A stretch of DNA of 64,000 nt from JAFMDF01 sp965277445 (GCA_965277445.1 CBDICY010000013.1:1984001-2048000), one strand, 5' to 3'; positions 29,494-39,138 are shown, numbered from the stretch's first letter. Notes: a model not told the origin generated them from the sequence alone. Numbers and translations are program-made.

Positions 29494-31821
29494 TTAAAAT
29501 TGATGCGTCTTTTTTACAAAAGTAGCGTTGCTTTGACTACCTGGACCATGAATCATATTCGTAGGCATTGGAGTTGGAAATAGCTGAGTCGGTAAACCAA
29601 TTGTTCTATCCACAATCCGCATAGTTTGCGTTTCATTTTTGGTAATAATAGTCAAATTAAAACCTTCGATTGGTGGAGCAAAAAAGTTAATATAAATTTC
29701 ATCGTCTTTCTTGTTAGCCTTTGGCATAACATCAAAACCATTTAATTGGATACTAGAAATATTGCTCCCTTTTTCTAAGAAAAATTCCATACTGTTGACC
29801 AAAGAAGAAAATTGAATATTGATAGATTTAAGATGTTGATTATCAGTAATTAAACTGTCTTGATTGATTTGAATAGTAGCACTTGGTAAGCTTGCTGTAG
29901 GAGCTTCGGATTGCCAAATTTCCCAATTCCAACTCGGATAAATTTGATTAAAAGGAGTGGTTGTTTCTGCTGTAACAAGTGTGTTGACCCAATCATTTTT
30001 ATATTTTTTATTTGTTGCCCAAACTGCTTCTTTCGTGTCAGCATCTAGACCGTATAATAAATGCGTTTGCAATGGGTTTTCAATAGTAGGATTATTAGAA
30101 AATTGACCACCTAAAATACCAAAAAGAAAAATTAAGCCTGCAAATATATTCAATACACTCCTTTTCCAAAGGCTAACCATTCTTATTACTGGAATCAAGA
30201 GAACACCTAGAAAACAGCATAGTAAAACGGGCGCAATAATTGCCTCCGTTAACCCAAAAGTGTGAAATAACAAATAAATGGTTTGTCCCCATAAGGCAAT
30301 GGCAGGCGTTAATGCTAGAAATTGCCCTGTAGCATAAGCAACGGGTTTATTATCGACAGTTATATCCAAGTATAAAAGTAGTAACTGAATGGCTAGAAAA
30401 ATACTGATAGGATAATAAAGCACATAAGTGCCTGTGGGCAGACTCATCGTGAGCCCAAACATTGCCATGACCAACATTAATAAGCCACCTAGACTAAGCG
30501 AAAGACTTTTGACTTTTGGTTGAAAACTATAAATAATCGTATAAAACAGTCCTGCAAATCCTACAAAAGCTAAGAAATAATATTGGACATTATAAAAGCT
30601 GTTGCCATAAAACAGCGTGTAATGGGGATTCATAACCAAAATGGCTTGCTGCAGCAAATAACTACCAATGCCTACGATTGCTAATATAATTAAAAAATAA
30701 CCTACGCCGTTAAATAAATTTTGTAAATCGACCTGTTGTTTTTTTACCCCTAAGACAACAGTAAGTATAAAAAGGAATACCGTTAATAACATCAAAGGTA
30801 AATCATAACTGGCAGGATAAATGACCAGATTCGACCCAATAGGGTTAAAGAAAATGGCGTCAGGTGCTTTGGTATCTCTTAATGCTAGGTTTCCAAAATG
30901 TCGAGTCATACCTAACATATTCGCACCATGATGTTGTACCAAGCCTAAACTAATATTTTCTGGCGTATCGGTCATGCTATGATAATGAACCAACCCTTCT
31001 ACAGTAGCAGAGTTAACTCCTGAAACGGGTGTTTCTCTAAACATCGAAAAATCGGTATCATTCGGCATCACCTTATAAATCTCGTAAGCCATTGAATTGG
31101 CATAAGGGTAGGGGGCAGCTTTCGCAAATTCTCGAACGACCCAACCATTCTCTGGATTCATCTCAAAACTCATACTCACTCCAAAATTCCCTCTAGCCTC
31201 CACGTTAATTAAAATACCTACATCTTTGAGCCAAGGATGATAATCTACAAAGGCTTTGGCGCCCATTAATCCAATTTCTTCTGCATCCGTAATTAAGACA
31301 ATAACATCATTTTTTAATGGGCCACTAGCTTTAATCGCTCGGATAGTTTCTAAAATAGACACGACGCCTGAGCCATCATCTGCCGCCCCTGGTGTATTCG
31401 GTTGAGAATCATGATGTGCCATCAGCATAACTGCTTGGCTATTATCAGTTCCCTGCAAACGCCCAATAATATTTTTAACTCGACTAATTCTAGTCGCTGG
31501 ATTATTGTCCCTTGTTCGGCTAACTAAAGTATCTTGTATACTAACTGCAACCCCCAAGTTTTTTAACTCTTGGACTAAATAATTAATAACTTCCTCATTC
31601 TGAGGTGTTCCTAAACTATGCGGTGCTTTGGAAACTACTTTTAAATGCTGCATCGCCCTTTCTGCGGAGAAGGCAATAATTGCTGCATTGGCAGGTAAAG
31701 CTTTAGGTGGACTAAATAACTTTAGTGTTAAAAAAGCGAAAAGTATACAGGCGAGAAAGGCAAAAATGCCTGCTTTTGTTCGAGTCGTCACGTTATTTGT
31801 TTTATTTACCAATTTACTCAT
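29494..31821 (-). CDS. Membrane-bound M28 family zinc aminopeptidase
   Basis: 775 residues. A first membrane segment (about 17-36) is followed by an M28 catalytic domain facing the periplasm. Zinc ligands are visible: His136 in MAHHDS, Asp148/149 in GAADDGSG, and catalytic Glu181 with Glu182 in DAEEIGLMG. From about residue 345 to 600 come about eight hydrophobic helices, then a soluble C-terminal domain. The layout resembles ERMP1/Fxna-like membrane peptidases. It is followed four bases later by no other gene on its own strand side, but the methyltransferase gene ends just 4 bp upstream, so the two form an operon. Confidence 0.9.
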   Translation of the reverse strand: MSKLVNKTNNVTTRTKAGIFAFLACILFAFLTLKLFSPPKALPANAAIIAFSAERAMQHLKVVSKAPHSLGTPQNEEVINYLVQELKNLGVAVSIQDTLVSRTRDNNPATRISRVKNIIGRLQGTDNSQAVMLMAHHDSQPNTPGAADDGSGVVSILETIRAIKASGPLKNDVIVLITDAEEIGLMGAKAFVDYHPWLKDVGILINVEARGNFGVSMSFEMNPENGWVVREFAKAAPYPYANSMAYEIYKVMPNDTDFSMFRETPVSGVNSATVEGLVHYHSMTDTPENISLGLVQHHGANMLGMTRHFGNLALRDTKAPDAIFFNPIGSNLVIYPASYDLPLMLLTVFLFILTVVLGVKKQQVDLQNLFNGVGYFLIILAIVGIGSYLLQQAILVMNPHYTLFYGNSFYNVQYYFLAFVGFAGLFYTIIYSFQPKVKSLSLSLGGLLMLVMAMFGLTMSLPTGTYVLYYPISIFLAIQLLLLYLDITVDNKPVAYATGQFLALTPAIALWGQTIYLLFHTFGLTEAIIAPVLLCCFLGVLLIPVIRMVSLWKRSVLNIFAGLIFLFGILGGQFSNNPTIENPLQTHLLYGLDADTKEAVWATNKKYKNDWVNTLVTAETTTPFNQIYPSWNWEIWQSEAPTASLPSATIQINQDSLITDNQHLKSINIQFSSLVNSMEFFLEKGSNISSIQLNGFDVMPKANKKDDEIYINFFAPPIEGFNLTIITKNETQTMRIVDRTIGLPTQLFPTPMPTNMIHGPGSQSNATFVKKTHQF

Positions 31822-31825
31822 TACT

Positions 31826-32593
31826 TCAGTAAAGCGCCCAAGGCTTTTTCCAACTTTTAATGATTTGATAATGCGCTACTTCTTTCTGTTCCGACCGAAA
31901 AAATAAAAAACCTAAGTCATAAATATCAATACTTAAGCGTACTTTTTTATGTTTTTTGATGGTTTCCCAAAAGGCTTGTGACTCTTTGGAAGCATAAGGT
32001 GCACGAAAGATGAAAACTGCATTTAAAGGCATTTGTGCTAAACAGGTCTCAAAATAGGATAAAGTAGCGGTTTTTCCCCAAAAGCCATTAAAAAAAAGAT
32101 GATCAATCGTTTTTAGTTGTTGCAAAGCAGTTGGTAAATTATCTTCAATTTTACCTGAAAGTAATTGGATATTCTTTGTCCCCAATCGTTGAAAATATTT
32201 TTGAGTGGTATTCCCAATGGCGGTATTGGGCATGATAGCAAGTAAAGCAGCAGCCGAATTAGGCGTAGCTTGATAGAGTGCAGCAATGCCTAAAGAATCA
32301 CCAATTTCCAATAAAGTAGTAGGTTTGTATTGATGAACCGTTTTAAAAAGCACTTCCCCTACCTTTCGTTGAATAGCGAACCTTTTAACTAATTGATTAA
32401 TGGTCTTGGTTTGCTGGTCAATGGTTAATTGACCTCCCGTACCTAATAAATTTCTTCTATAATTTTCGATAACGCCCATAAAATGATAAAAGCGGTCGTC
32501 TTCAAAAACATCTGATAGGAATTCAAAAACAAAAGGCGAATGGACTTGGTATTTGGTGCTGGCAGAAAAGTAGTATTTTAAATATGGGTGCAT
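31826..32593 (-). CDS. Class I SAM-dependent methyltransferase-like protein
   Basis: 255 residues. TTLLEIGDSLGIAALY (about residues 93-108) fits the glycine motif I loop of a Rossmann methyltransferase, although one glycine is replaced. IDHLFFNGFWGKTATLSYFE resembles the segment after strand 4. The N-terminus HPYLKYYFSASTKYQVHSPFVFEF is typical of a Bacteroidota O-methyltransferase-like family. The substrate is unknown. Its 3' end lies 4 bp before the M28 peptidase gene, so the two are probably co-transcribed. Confidence 0.8.
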   Translation of the reverse strand: MHPYLKYYFSASTKYQVHSPFVFEFLSDVFEDDRFYHFMGVIENYRRNLLGTGGQLTIDQQTKTINQLVKRFAIQRKVGEVLFKTVHQYKPTTLLEIGDSLGIAALYQATPNSAAALLAIMPNTAIGNTTQKYFQRLGTKNIQLLSGKIEDNLPTALQQLKTIDHLFFNGFWGKTATLSYFETCLAQMPLNAVFIFRAPYASKESQAFWETIKKHKKVRLSIDIYDLGFLFFRSEQKEVAHYQIIKSWKKPWALY

Positions 32594-32788
32594 TAATTAT
32601 AATCTAGATTGCTGTATTGTTAAATGGTATATTGTTTTATTGTTAATGTCATAATTTACTAATAGCCAAAGTTTTTGATAGCGACTAGCAATATAGCCAT
32701 AAAACAATATACCCATTTAAATTTTTTGAAACTTTGACTTAAAAATAGATCTGTCTTACTGCCTAATGGATAACTGCCAACTGCCCTA

Positions 32789-34297
32789 CTACTTCTTCCC
32801 TTCAATCATCCTTAAAACAGCAGTAGAAGTATCCTGTTTTTTCGCAAGTAGTAATTTTTGATACTTTTCTATGCGAAGGGTGGCGGCATTTTTATCATTA
32901 AAAATATCATCTAAATAGATAACGTATATTTTTTTATTGAGGAAACAACCCAACCAAACAGCATTGGCTTGAAAACCATTTTCATTAAAAGTTTTTACTT
33001 TATTGATGGCTTCTGTACTACTGGTAGCAGTAGCTATTTGCACCAAAAAATTATTGCCTTTCATAGACGATAAACGATTACAGTCATAGCTTACAAATTC
33101 TCCTAAGCCAGTCGAAATAATTAAGGCATCTTGTCTAGAAGTTTTAGGTCGGACTTTCTTTTTGATGGGAACGGTAAATGGGGGAGTGGTAGCCTTCTTT
33201 TTTGCCGTAGCCTGCTCCTTTTCTTTTTCTAATTCACTCTTTAAGACGTCCCGACCATCGGTTGTTTCTACCAAATAATCCATCGGTTCTGGTATAGTCT
33301 TTCCTTTTTTCTTTTGCAACTCCTCTTGGTATTTAGCCTCATTGGCATAAATGATATTTGGGTTTTTTGATTCTTCGTAATATATGTCACCCATTACAAG
33401 AAGAGAAAATGCAATAACTCCTGCTTGTTTCCAATAAGATTTGGTAAATCTAGTATAATCATTGGTATTGATAGCAGGGGCTTTTAATTGTGGCATTTTA
33501 ATCCCACCGACCCATTTAAAAGCCTTTTGGTTGGTAATTTTTTCAGCAGAAAAAGTTCTTTTTTTACGTTTATCTTTTTTAGTAACTGGTTTCCGCATGG
33601 GCGTCATTACCAAACTAGGTTGTAATGCTTGATCCACCGAAATTAAACCGTATCCCTCTCTAATACATTGTTTTTTAAGTTCTAATAGATATTTATTATT
33701 CGGATTAGCAAAAACATCTTCTCCATAAGAGACCCATTGTTCGTCGGCTTGGTAGCGTTTAAATTGTGCTAAAGCATGAATATGATGATACCTAGATAAA
33801 TATTTAAAAATTAAGGCATAAACAATCATAGATGCAACTAAAACTAAAACAAAGCCACCGAAAAACTTGAACGAGCCCAATTGATTGAGCGTATATTGAT
33901 CGTTCATATAATTATAGCCATAAGAAGTAGCAGCAATAATGCTGGCAATAGCTAAGGCATCAAAAAAAAGCAACGTATTTTGAACACTATATTGAATTTC
34001 TTCGGCAGTTTCTTGAGAAGTTGCTTCAAAAGTGGCTAGGAAAGACTTTTTGACTTTCTTCTTGATTTCCTTGGTTTCTAATATCGCCTTTTCTGCATCT
34101 TTGGCGGACAGGTTCGCAATAGGGTCATCTTCTACTGAAAATTTAATGTATCCATCCGCAACGATTCCATCACCCGCTTGCATATCTAAAGTAGCAACGG
34201 TGTCACCAAATCCTCTAGACTCATTATTTTTATAATAAGTCTTCAAAAAACTCAGCGTGGCATGCTTGATATTTTCTTCTGATAAATTATATGGCAT
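32789..34297 (-). CDS. Membrane protein with C-terminal SPOR-like domain
   Basis: 502 residues; no named family recognised for the N-terminal part. Two hydrophobic segments near residues 112-130 and 145-165 and a weaker one near 290-305 suggest membrane anchoring. A basic KKDKRKKR stretch and a Glu/Lys-rich linker lie between. The C-terminal part (about 400-480) reads NFLVQIATATSSTEAINKVKTFNENGFQANAVWL, which resembles a SPOR-like domain that binds denuded septal peptidoglycan. The weak membrane prediction and lack of a signal peptide leave topology uncertain. It follows folP on the same strand after a 63-bp inverted repeat. Confidence 0.7.
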   Translation of the reverse strand: MPYNLSEENIKHATLSFLKTYYKNNESRGFGDTVATLDMQAGDGIVADGYIKFSVEDDPIANLSAKDAEKAILETKEIKKKVKKSFLATFEATSQETAEEIQYSVQNTLLFFDALAIASIIAATSYGYNYMNDQYTLNQLGSFKFFGGFVLVLVASMIVYALIFKYLSRYHHIHALAQFKRYQADEQWVSYGEDVFANPNNKYLLELKKQCIREGYGLISVDQALQPSLVMTPMRKPVTKKDKRKKRTFSAEKITNQKAFKWVGGIKMPQLKAPAINTNDYTRFTKSYWKQAGVIAFSLLVMGDIYYEESKNPNIIYANEAKYQEELQKKKGKTIPEPMDYLVETTDGRDVLKSELEKEKEQATAKKKATTPPFTVPIKKKVRPKTSRQDALIISTGLGEFVSYDCNRLSSMKGNNFLVQIATATSSTEAINKVKTFNENGFQANAVWLGCFLNKKIYVIYLDDIFNDKNAATLRIEKYQKLLLAKKQDTSTAVLRMIEGKK

Positions 34298-34319
34298 TTA
34301 ATGTGTGTTTTCTCCTTAT

Positions 34320-34382
34320 CAGTTGTCAGTTATCCGTTGTTGGTTTACTGAGGTAAAACTGACAACCGATAACTGACAACTG
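34320..34382. terminator. Inverted repeat directly after the folP stop
   Basis: Arms of about 26 bp built from GTTGTCAGTTATC words are inverse complements with a few mismatches. The element begins at the base next to the folP stop codon and ends 23 bp before the start of the 502-residue protein gene. It could act as a terminator or as a mobile-repeat footprint. Confidence 0.5.
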
Positions 34383-35228
34383 CTATTTATTTTTCTCTAA
34401 TTGCAAATATAAATTAATCGTCTCTATTGCTTCTTTTACATCGTGTACTCTTAAAATTTTAGCGCCTTGTTGTAACGCAACCATATTTAAAGCGGTTGTA
34501 CCATTTAAGGCAGTTTCGGGAGTTGTACCCAAAAATTTATAAATCATTGATTTTCTAGAAATACCTGCTAAAATGGGTAAATCAAGGAGTTGAAAAGCAT
34601 GTAATTTATTTAGTAATTGATAATTATGGTCAATGGTTTTCCCAAAACCAAAACCTGGGTCTAAGATAATATCTTTTATGCCTAATTCCCGCAATTTTCC
34701 AACTTCTTTGATGAAAAAATCTAAGACCGTTAGGGCAATATCTTCATAAACGGGTTTTTCTTGCATATTTTTTGGCTTTCCTAGCATATGCATCAAAATA
34801 TAAGGGACATCTAAGTCTGCTACCGTTTGGTAAAATCCTTTATCCAATTTTCCTGCCGAAATATCATTGATAATACTTGCCCCTGCGGCAACTGCTTCTT
34901 TAGCAACTTGGGAACGAATGGTGTCAATAGAAATTACGGTATCTGGAAAAGCGGACATAATGGCCTCAATTGCAGGAATAACCCGCTTCAATTCTTCCGC
35001 TGTATCAATTATTTCCGCACCTGGACGGGAAGACATTCCACCAATATCAATTATCTTTGCCCCCGCAATCAACATTTTTTCTGCTTGTTGCAAAATGGAG
35101 GAATTGGCTGTATATTGCCCACCGTCATAAAAAGAATCAGGTGTGACGTTTAGAATGCCCATGACAATAGGGTTTTCTAAACTAACTAATTGACCTTTAC
35201 AATTTAAGGTTATTTTTGGAAAAAGCAT
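34383..35228 (-). CDS. folP: Dihydropteroate synthase
   Basis: 281 residues. It joins p-aminobenzoate to 6-hydroxymethyl-dihydropterin diphosphate in folate synthesis. The TIM-barrel signatures are present: MGILNVTPDSFYDGG near residue 23, IDIGGMSSRPGA around 60, SIDTIRSQVA, IILDPGFGFGKT, and GISRKSMI near the C-terminus. Length and motifs are normal. It starts with ATG. No other folate genes adjoin it. Sulfonamide resistance cannot be judged from this sequence alone. Confidence 0.96.
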   Translation of the reverse strand: MLFPKITLNCKGQLVSLENPIVMGILNVTPDSFYDGGQYTANSSILQQAEKMLIAGAKIIDIGGMSSRPGAEIIDTAEELKRVIPAIEAIMSAFPDTVISIDTIRSQVAKEAVAAGASIINDISAGKLDKGFYQTVADLDVPYILMHMLGKPKNMQEKPVYEDIALTVLDFFIKEVGKLRELGIKDIILDPGFGFGKTIDHNYQLLNKLHAFQLLDLPILAGISRKSMIYKFLGTTPETALNGTTALNMVALQQGAKILRVHDVKEAIETINLYLQLEKNK

Positions 35229-35237
35229 AGTTTTGAT

Positions 35238-35272
35238 GGTACACGGTTATTGGTACACGGTTGATGGTACAG
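35238..35272. repeat. Short tandem repeat of GGTACACGGTT
   Basis: Two and a half copies of a 14-bp unit starting GGTACACGGTT, in the gap between divergent folP and the thioesterase gene. Confidence 0.6.
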
Positions 35273-35423
35273 CTAACCCATTACTAATAATAAAGTTAAT
35301 CAGAAAAGCTGCAAATTAGGTCGAATAAGGAAGAATGAGTAGTTTCAAGGCTTTAATTTTCAGTATTGTAACCGAAAACGCCGTTTGAAAATTGAAACAT
35401 AAATTGAAAATTGAAAATTCCTA

Positions 35424-35843
35424 ATGTTTATACACGAAACAAAAGTCAGAGTCAGATACGCTGAAACGGATAAAATGGGCTACTTATACTATGGTCATTA
35501 TCCAAAATATTACGAGATCGGTAGGGTAGAAGCCATGCGAGATTTAGGCGTCCGTTATTTGGATTTAGAGGAAAAGGAGAAGGTGATGATGCCTGTGATG
35601 TCTTTGAATATGCGCTATGTTCGACCTGCCTATTACGATGAATTATTGACGGTTAAAACGATTATTCGACGATTACCGAAGGACACGATTACTTATAATC
35701 ATGAAGTTTATAAAGAAAATGGAGAATTGGTGAATGGAGGTAGTGTAAAACTCTGTTTTGTGAATATGGAAACAAATGAAACGATTCCAGCACCAAGTAT
35801 TTTATTAGATAAATTGAAGCCTTATTATGAAGAAGGGGAATGA
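35424..35843 (+). CDS. Acyl-CoA thioesterase, YbgC/FadM-like hotdog protein
   Basis: 139 residues with a hotdog fold. The family signature VRYAETDKMGYLYYGHYPKYYEIGR includes the catalytic Asp (in AETDKMG) and the Tyr/His positions of the 4HBT family. It likely hydrolyses an acyl-CoA thioester, substrate unknown. ATG start, cytoplasmic. The next gene, a BrkB-family protein, follows on the same strand after 87 bp of low-complexity repeats. Confidence 0.9.
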   Translation: MFIHETKVRVRYAETDKMGYLYYGHYPKYYEIGRVEAMRDLGVRYLDLEEKEKVMMPVMSLNMRYVRPAYYDELLTVKTIIRRLPKDTITYNHEVYKENGELVNGGSVKLCFVNMETNETIPAPSILLDKLKPYYEEGE

Positions 35844-35930
35844 GTAGTCGAGTTAATGAGTAGATGAGAAAGCAATACTGCCTCTCATTAACTCATCACC
35901 TAATTACCTCATCACCTCATAAACCCACTA

Positions 35931-36914
35931 ATGAAATTCCCAACCGCTCAACAAATAACAGGTTTTTTCTTAAAGCACCCATTGGTGTTGGGGATTATTA
36001 ATTGGGCGCAGACGCATTCTTTTCCGGGTTTTTTTAAAGTCCCGATTTCAGATGTAGCGGTATTTATTTATCGAGAAAGCCAGCGTCGAGATTTAACGAC
36101 ACGGGCAAATTCAATGGCATTTAGTTTCTTTTTGTCGCTTTTTCCTGCCTTGATTATGCTGTTTACCTTATTGCCCTTATTTCAAGAGTATTTGCTCAAT
36201 TATTTCTTGGAACACGAAAATTATTATGAGGTATTAAATCGAGAGATTCAGGCTATTTTGCCCGGGGAAGCAGGAAGCAGTTTATTTGAGTTTATTCAAG
36301 ACATTACGACTAATCCACAAATAGGACTATTGTCTTTTGGGTTTATTCTGGCCTTGTTTTTTGCTTCTAACGGAATGATGACTTTGATGCATAGTTTTGA
36401 TAAATCTTATTTGGAAACAACTTTTAAGAAGCGGAATGGCTTGAAAAAGAGAGGAATTGCGGTCTTACTGACGATACAATTAGGGCTACTTTTATTAATA
36501 TCGGTTATTTTTATTATTCTAGGAAGTGTGATTATGACGACGATTAGTGATGTGGTAAAACTAGATTTTTTTACCAAGTATAGTATTTACTTAGTTCGTT
36601 GGTTAGTCATTCTAGCGCTTTTTTATACGGGCATTTCTATCATTTATCGCTACGGTGCAGGCATGCACCGAAAGTTTAAATTTTTCACTACAGGGGCCAC
36701 TTTAGCGTCTCTTTTATCTATTCTTTCCTCCGTTGCCTTCTCTTTTTATGTAGATAATTTTGGGTCTTATAATAAATTTTATGGCTCTATTGGTACCATC
36801 ATTGTTTTAATGATTTGGATACAATTGAATGCCTTTATTCTATTAGTTGGCTTTGAATTGAATGCTAGTATTGCGGTGAATCGAGATTTGAAGAAACGGA
36901 TTGTGGAGGATTGA
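35931..36914 (+). CDS. YihY/BrkB family inner-membrane protein
   Basis: 327 residues with about six membrane helices. The family's features are present: an N-terminal amphipathic segment, RANSMAFSFFLSLFPALIMLF, a central GAGMHRKFK loop and the C-terminal pair IVLMIWIQLNAFILLVGFELNA. Once misnamed ribonuclease BN; the actual function is unclear and transport is suspected. ATG start; standard length. Confidence 0.92.
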   Translation: MKFPTAQQITGFFLKHPLVLGIINWAQTHSFPGFFKVPISDVAVFIYRESQRRDLTTRANSMAFSFFLSLFPALIMLFTLLPLFQEYLLNYFLEHENYYEVLNREIQAILPGEAGSSLFEFIQDITTNPQIGLLSFGFILALFFASNGMMTLMHSFDKSYLETTFKKRNGLKKRGIAVLLTIQLGLLLLISVIFIILGSVIMTTISDVVKLDFFTKYSIYLVRWLVILALFYTGISIIYRYGAGMHRKFKFFTTGATLASLLSILSSVAFSFYVDNFGSYNKFYGSIGTIIVLMIWIQLNAFILLVGFELNASIAVNRDLKKRIVED

Positions 36915-37026
36915 ATAATAATTTTGTAATAAACGTCTAAATCCGTTGTTAATATTAATCTGTTGTTAAAAATTGATAGAGAATGAATATCTATTTATTA
37001 GTTGAGACTCAATTTTCCATTCAGCA

Positions 37027-37395
37027 ATGAAGATACCATTTAATAGAATTGACCATATTCAAATCTGCGTTCCCAAAGGAAAAGATCAAGCAGCTCGAAA
37101 GTTTTATATTGATTTATTGGGGTTGGAAGAAATACCGAAGCCAATCTATCTTCAAAAAAATGGTGGATTTTGGTTAAAGATAGCTAATATTCAATTACAT
37201 ATTGGAGTAGAAAATAATGTGATTCCTTCTAAAAGACATCCTGCCTTTGAAGTAACGTACTTAGATAGAATCAAAGCATATCTAAAAAGTAATTCCATTC
37301 GGATAAAAGAAGATGATCCTATTCCTAATTTTAAAAGATTTTCATTTTATGACCCATTTGGTAATAGAATAGAATTATTGGAGCGAATAATTTAA
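37027..37395 (+). CDS. VOC-family (glyoxalase/bleomycin resistance) protein
   Basis: 122 residues, a two-module VOC fold. FNRIDHIQICVP opens with the usual metal-binding His, and DPFGNRIELLE closes with the metal Glu. HIGVEN is another candidate ligand. It may be a lyase, dioxygenase or drug-binding protein. ATG start, isolated between the BrkB-like gene and the aminotransferase. Confidence 0.85.
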   Translation: MKIPFNRIDHIQICVPKGKDQAARKFYIDLLGLEEIPKPIYLQKNGGFWLKIANIQLHIGVENNVIPSKRHPAFEVTYLDRIKAYLKSNSIRIKEDDPIPNFKRFSFYDPFGNRIELLERII

Positions 37396-37548
37396 TTTAT
37401 AAGGTTCTTTTTTTGTTTTTTAAGTAATCCATTTAAAAAGCATTTACTTTTGTTTTATTATTAACCAATTAACGCTTAATCTTCTACCTTTAAACAGGTT
37501 CGATCGGGTACGATTAACCGAGTATGACGAACCGTAAAAAATCCAAAA

Positions 37549-38757
37549 ATGAGTATAGTCGGTACTTCCCCAATTTCCCAACGAGTCATCAACATGGCAG
37601 AATCAGCGACCTTAAAAATGTCGCAATTAGCAAGAGAATTAAGGACAGAAGGAAAAGATGTCATTAGCTTAAGTTTGGGACAACCAGATTTTGATACGCC
37701 TGACCATATTAAAGATGCTGCTAAGAAAGCCCTAGATGAGGGATACACCAAATATACACCTGTTCCAGGCTTACTGGAATTAAGAGAAGCTATTTGTACT
37801 AAATTTAAACGAGATAATGGGTTGGAATTTACCCCCAATCAAATAGTCGTTTCTACGGGTGCTAAACAGTCTTTACACAATCTTTGCCATGCTTTTTTAG
37901 ATGATGGCGATGAGGTCGTTATCTTTTCTCCTTATTGGGTGACTTATTCAGAAATTGTCAGCTTGGCGGGTGGCGTTCCTGTGGATGTATTTGCAGGGAT
38001 TGAAAATGATTATAAAGTAACGGCAGCACAAGTAGAGGCAGCGATTACGGATAAAACTAAATTTGTCCTATTTTCTTCTCCTTGCAATCCAACAGGCTCC
38101 GTTTATCTAGCAGAAGAATTGGAAGCTATTGCGAATGTCATCGGTAAATATGAGCATGTGTATGTAGTATCGGATGAGATTTACGAATACATCAATTTTG
38201 TTGGGCATCATTCAAGTATTGGCACTTTTGAGGCGGTAAAAGATAGAACCATTACGGTCAATGGTTTTGCCAAAGGTTATGCGATGACGGGCTGGCGATT
38301 GGGGTATATCGGTGCGCCTTTACATATTGCCAAAGCTTGCGCCAAACATCAAGGGCAAGTAACTTCTGGAACGAATGCCTTTGCTCAAAAAGCAGCGGTT
38401 ACGGCACTTTTAGCAGATATGACGCCGACTTATGAAATGCGTAAGGCATTTAGACGAAGACGAGACATGGTTCTAGAATTACTAAGCGCAATTCCAGGCC
38501 TGAAAGTGAACGAACCAGAGGGCGCTTTCTATGTCTTTCCTGACATTAGCAACTTTATGGGGAAGCGATTCGGGGATACCATTATTGAAAATTCAAGCGA
38601 TTTTTGTATGTACATTTTGACGGAAGCACACGTTGCGCTAGTTGCTGGTGTATCCTTTGGTGCAGAAGGATATTTTCGGATGTCTTATGCAGCTTCGGAG
38701 GCACAGTTGCGAGAAGCTATTGCTCGGATTAAAGTGGCTTTGGATAAATTGGTGTAG
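37549..38757 (+). CDS. aspC: Class I aminotransferase (aspartate aminotransferase-like)
   Basis: 402 residues of a PLP-dependent fold-type I aminotransferase. The PLP lysine is Lys242 in NGFAKGYAMTGWR. SSPCNPTGS and SDEIYEY are the family motifs, and FRMSYA near the end supplies the substrate-binding Arg. The SPISQRV and AESATLKMSQLARELRTEG N-terminus matches bacterial Ib-type AspAT, which makes aspartate from oxaloacetate. The symbol rests on subgroup resemblance. Start ATG at 37549. A paired hairpin repeat lies just downstream. Confidence 0.93.
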   Translation: MSIVGTSPISQRVINMAESATLKMSQLARELRTEGKDVISLSLGQPDFDTPDHIKDAAKKALDEGYTKYTPVPGLLELREAICTKFKRDNGLEFTPNQIVVSTGAKQSLHNLCHAFLDDGDEVVIFSPYWVTYSEIVSLAGGVPVDVFAGIENDYKVTAAQVEAAITDKTKFVLFSSPCNPTGSVYLAEELEAIANVIGKYEHVYVVSDEIYEYINFVGHHSSIGTFEAVKDRTITVNGFAKGYAMTGWRLGYIGAPLHIAKACAKHQGQVTSGTNAFAQKAAVTALLADMTPTYEMRKAFRRRRDMVLELLSAIPGLKVNEPEGAFYVFPDISNFMGKRFGDTIIENSSDFCMYILTEAHVALVAGVSFGAEGYFRMSYAASEAQLREAIARIKVALDKLV

Positions 38758-38775
38758 CATTACTATTGGCAAAAT

Positions 38776-38840
38776 GTAGCTCAGACATTCTTGTCTGAGA
38801 ATGTAATAAATTGGTTCTCAGACAGGAATGTCTGAGCTAC
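38776..38840. repeat. Inverted pair of GTAG-footed hairpins (REP/BIME-like)
   Basis: Two 26-bp arms (38776-38801 and 38815-38840) are inverse complements with one mismatch. Each is GTAG plus a self-complementary hairpin, stem CTCAGACA/TGTCTGAG and a 4-base loop, with the second arm inverted. It lies directly after aspC and may also end its transcript. Confidence 0.75.
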
Positions 38841-38892
38841 GTTTTCAAAGAGCTTTATTACTTTCTACTGTGCTTGATTAAAATCATAATAA

Positions 38893-39138
38893 ATGGATAA
38901 AACGAAACCAACTGATTTAGATAAATGGATATCTGTTTTTACAACCATTTCTAAGCTTGAAAAACTGCCAAAGGAAGCGCAAGAACTGCTATTTGAGGAG
39001 ATGTTTAGTACTACAAAAATAGAAGATAGTAAAGCAAGTAAACTAGAAATAGTTAAGCAACTGAAGGCAAAAGATTTTTCTGTTGAACAAATAGGGAGGT
39101 TAATTGGATTAATGGAAGATGAAATAGAAGGTCTGTAG
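38893..39138 (+). CDS. Small hypothetical, possible remnant of an Rpn/PD-(D/E)XK transposase
   Basis: 81 residues, helical and charged. The opening DLDKWISVFTTISKLEKLP resembles the conserved C-terminal part of Rpn-family recombination nucleases, but the nuclease core is absent. If that is right this is only the tail of a lost gene. It may instead be an independent small protein. ATG start. Confidence 0.45.
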   Translation: MDKTKPTDLDKWISVFTTISKLEKLPKEAQELLFEEMFSTTKIEDSKASKLEIVKQLKAKDFSVEQIGRLIGLMEDEIEGL

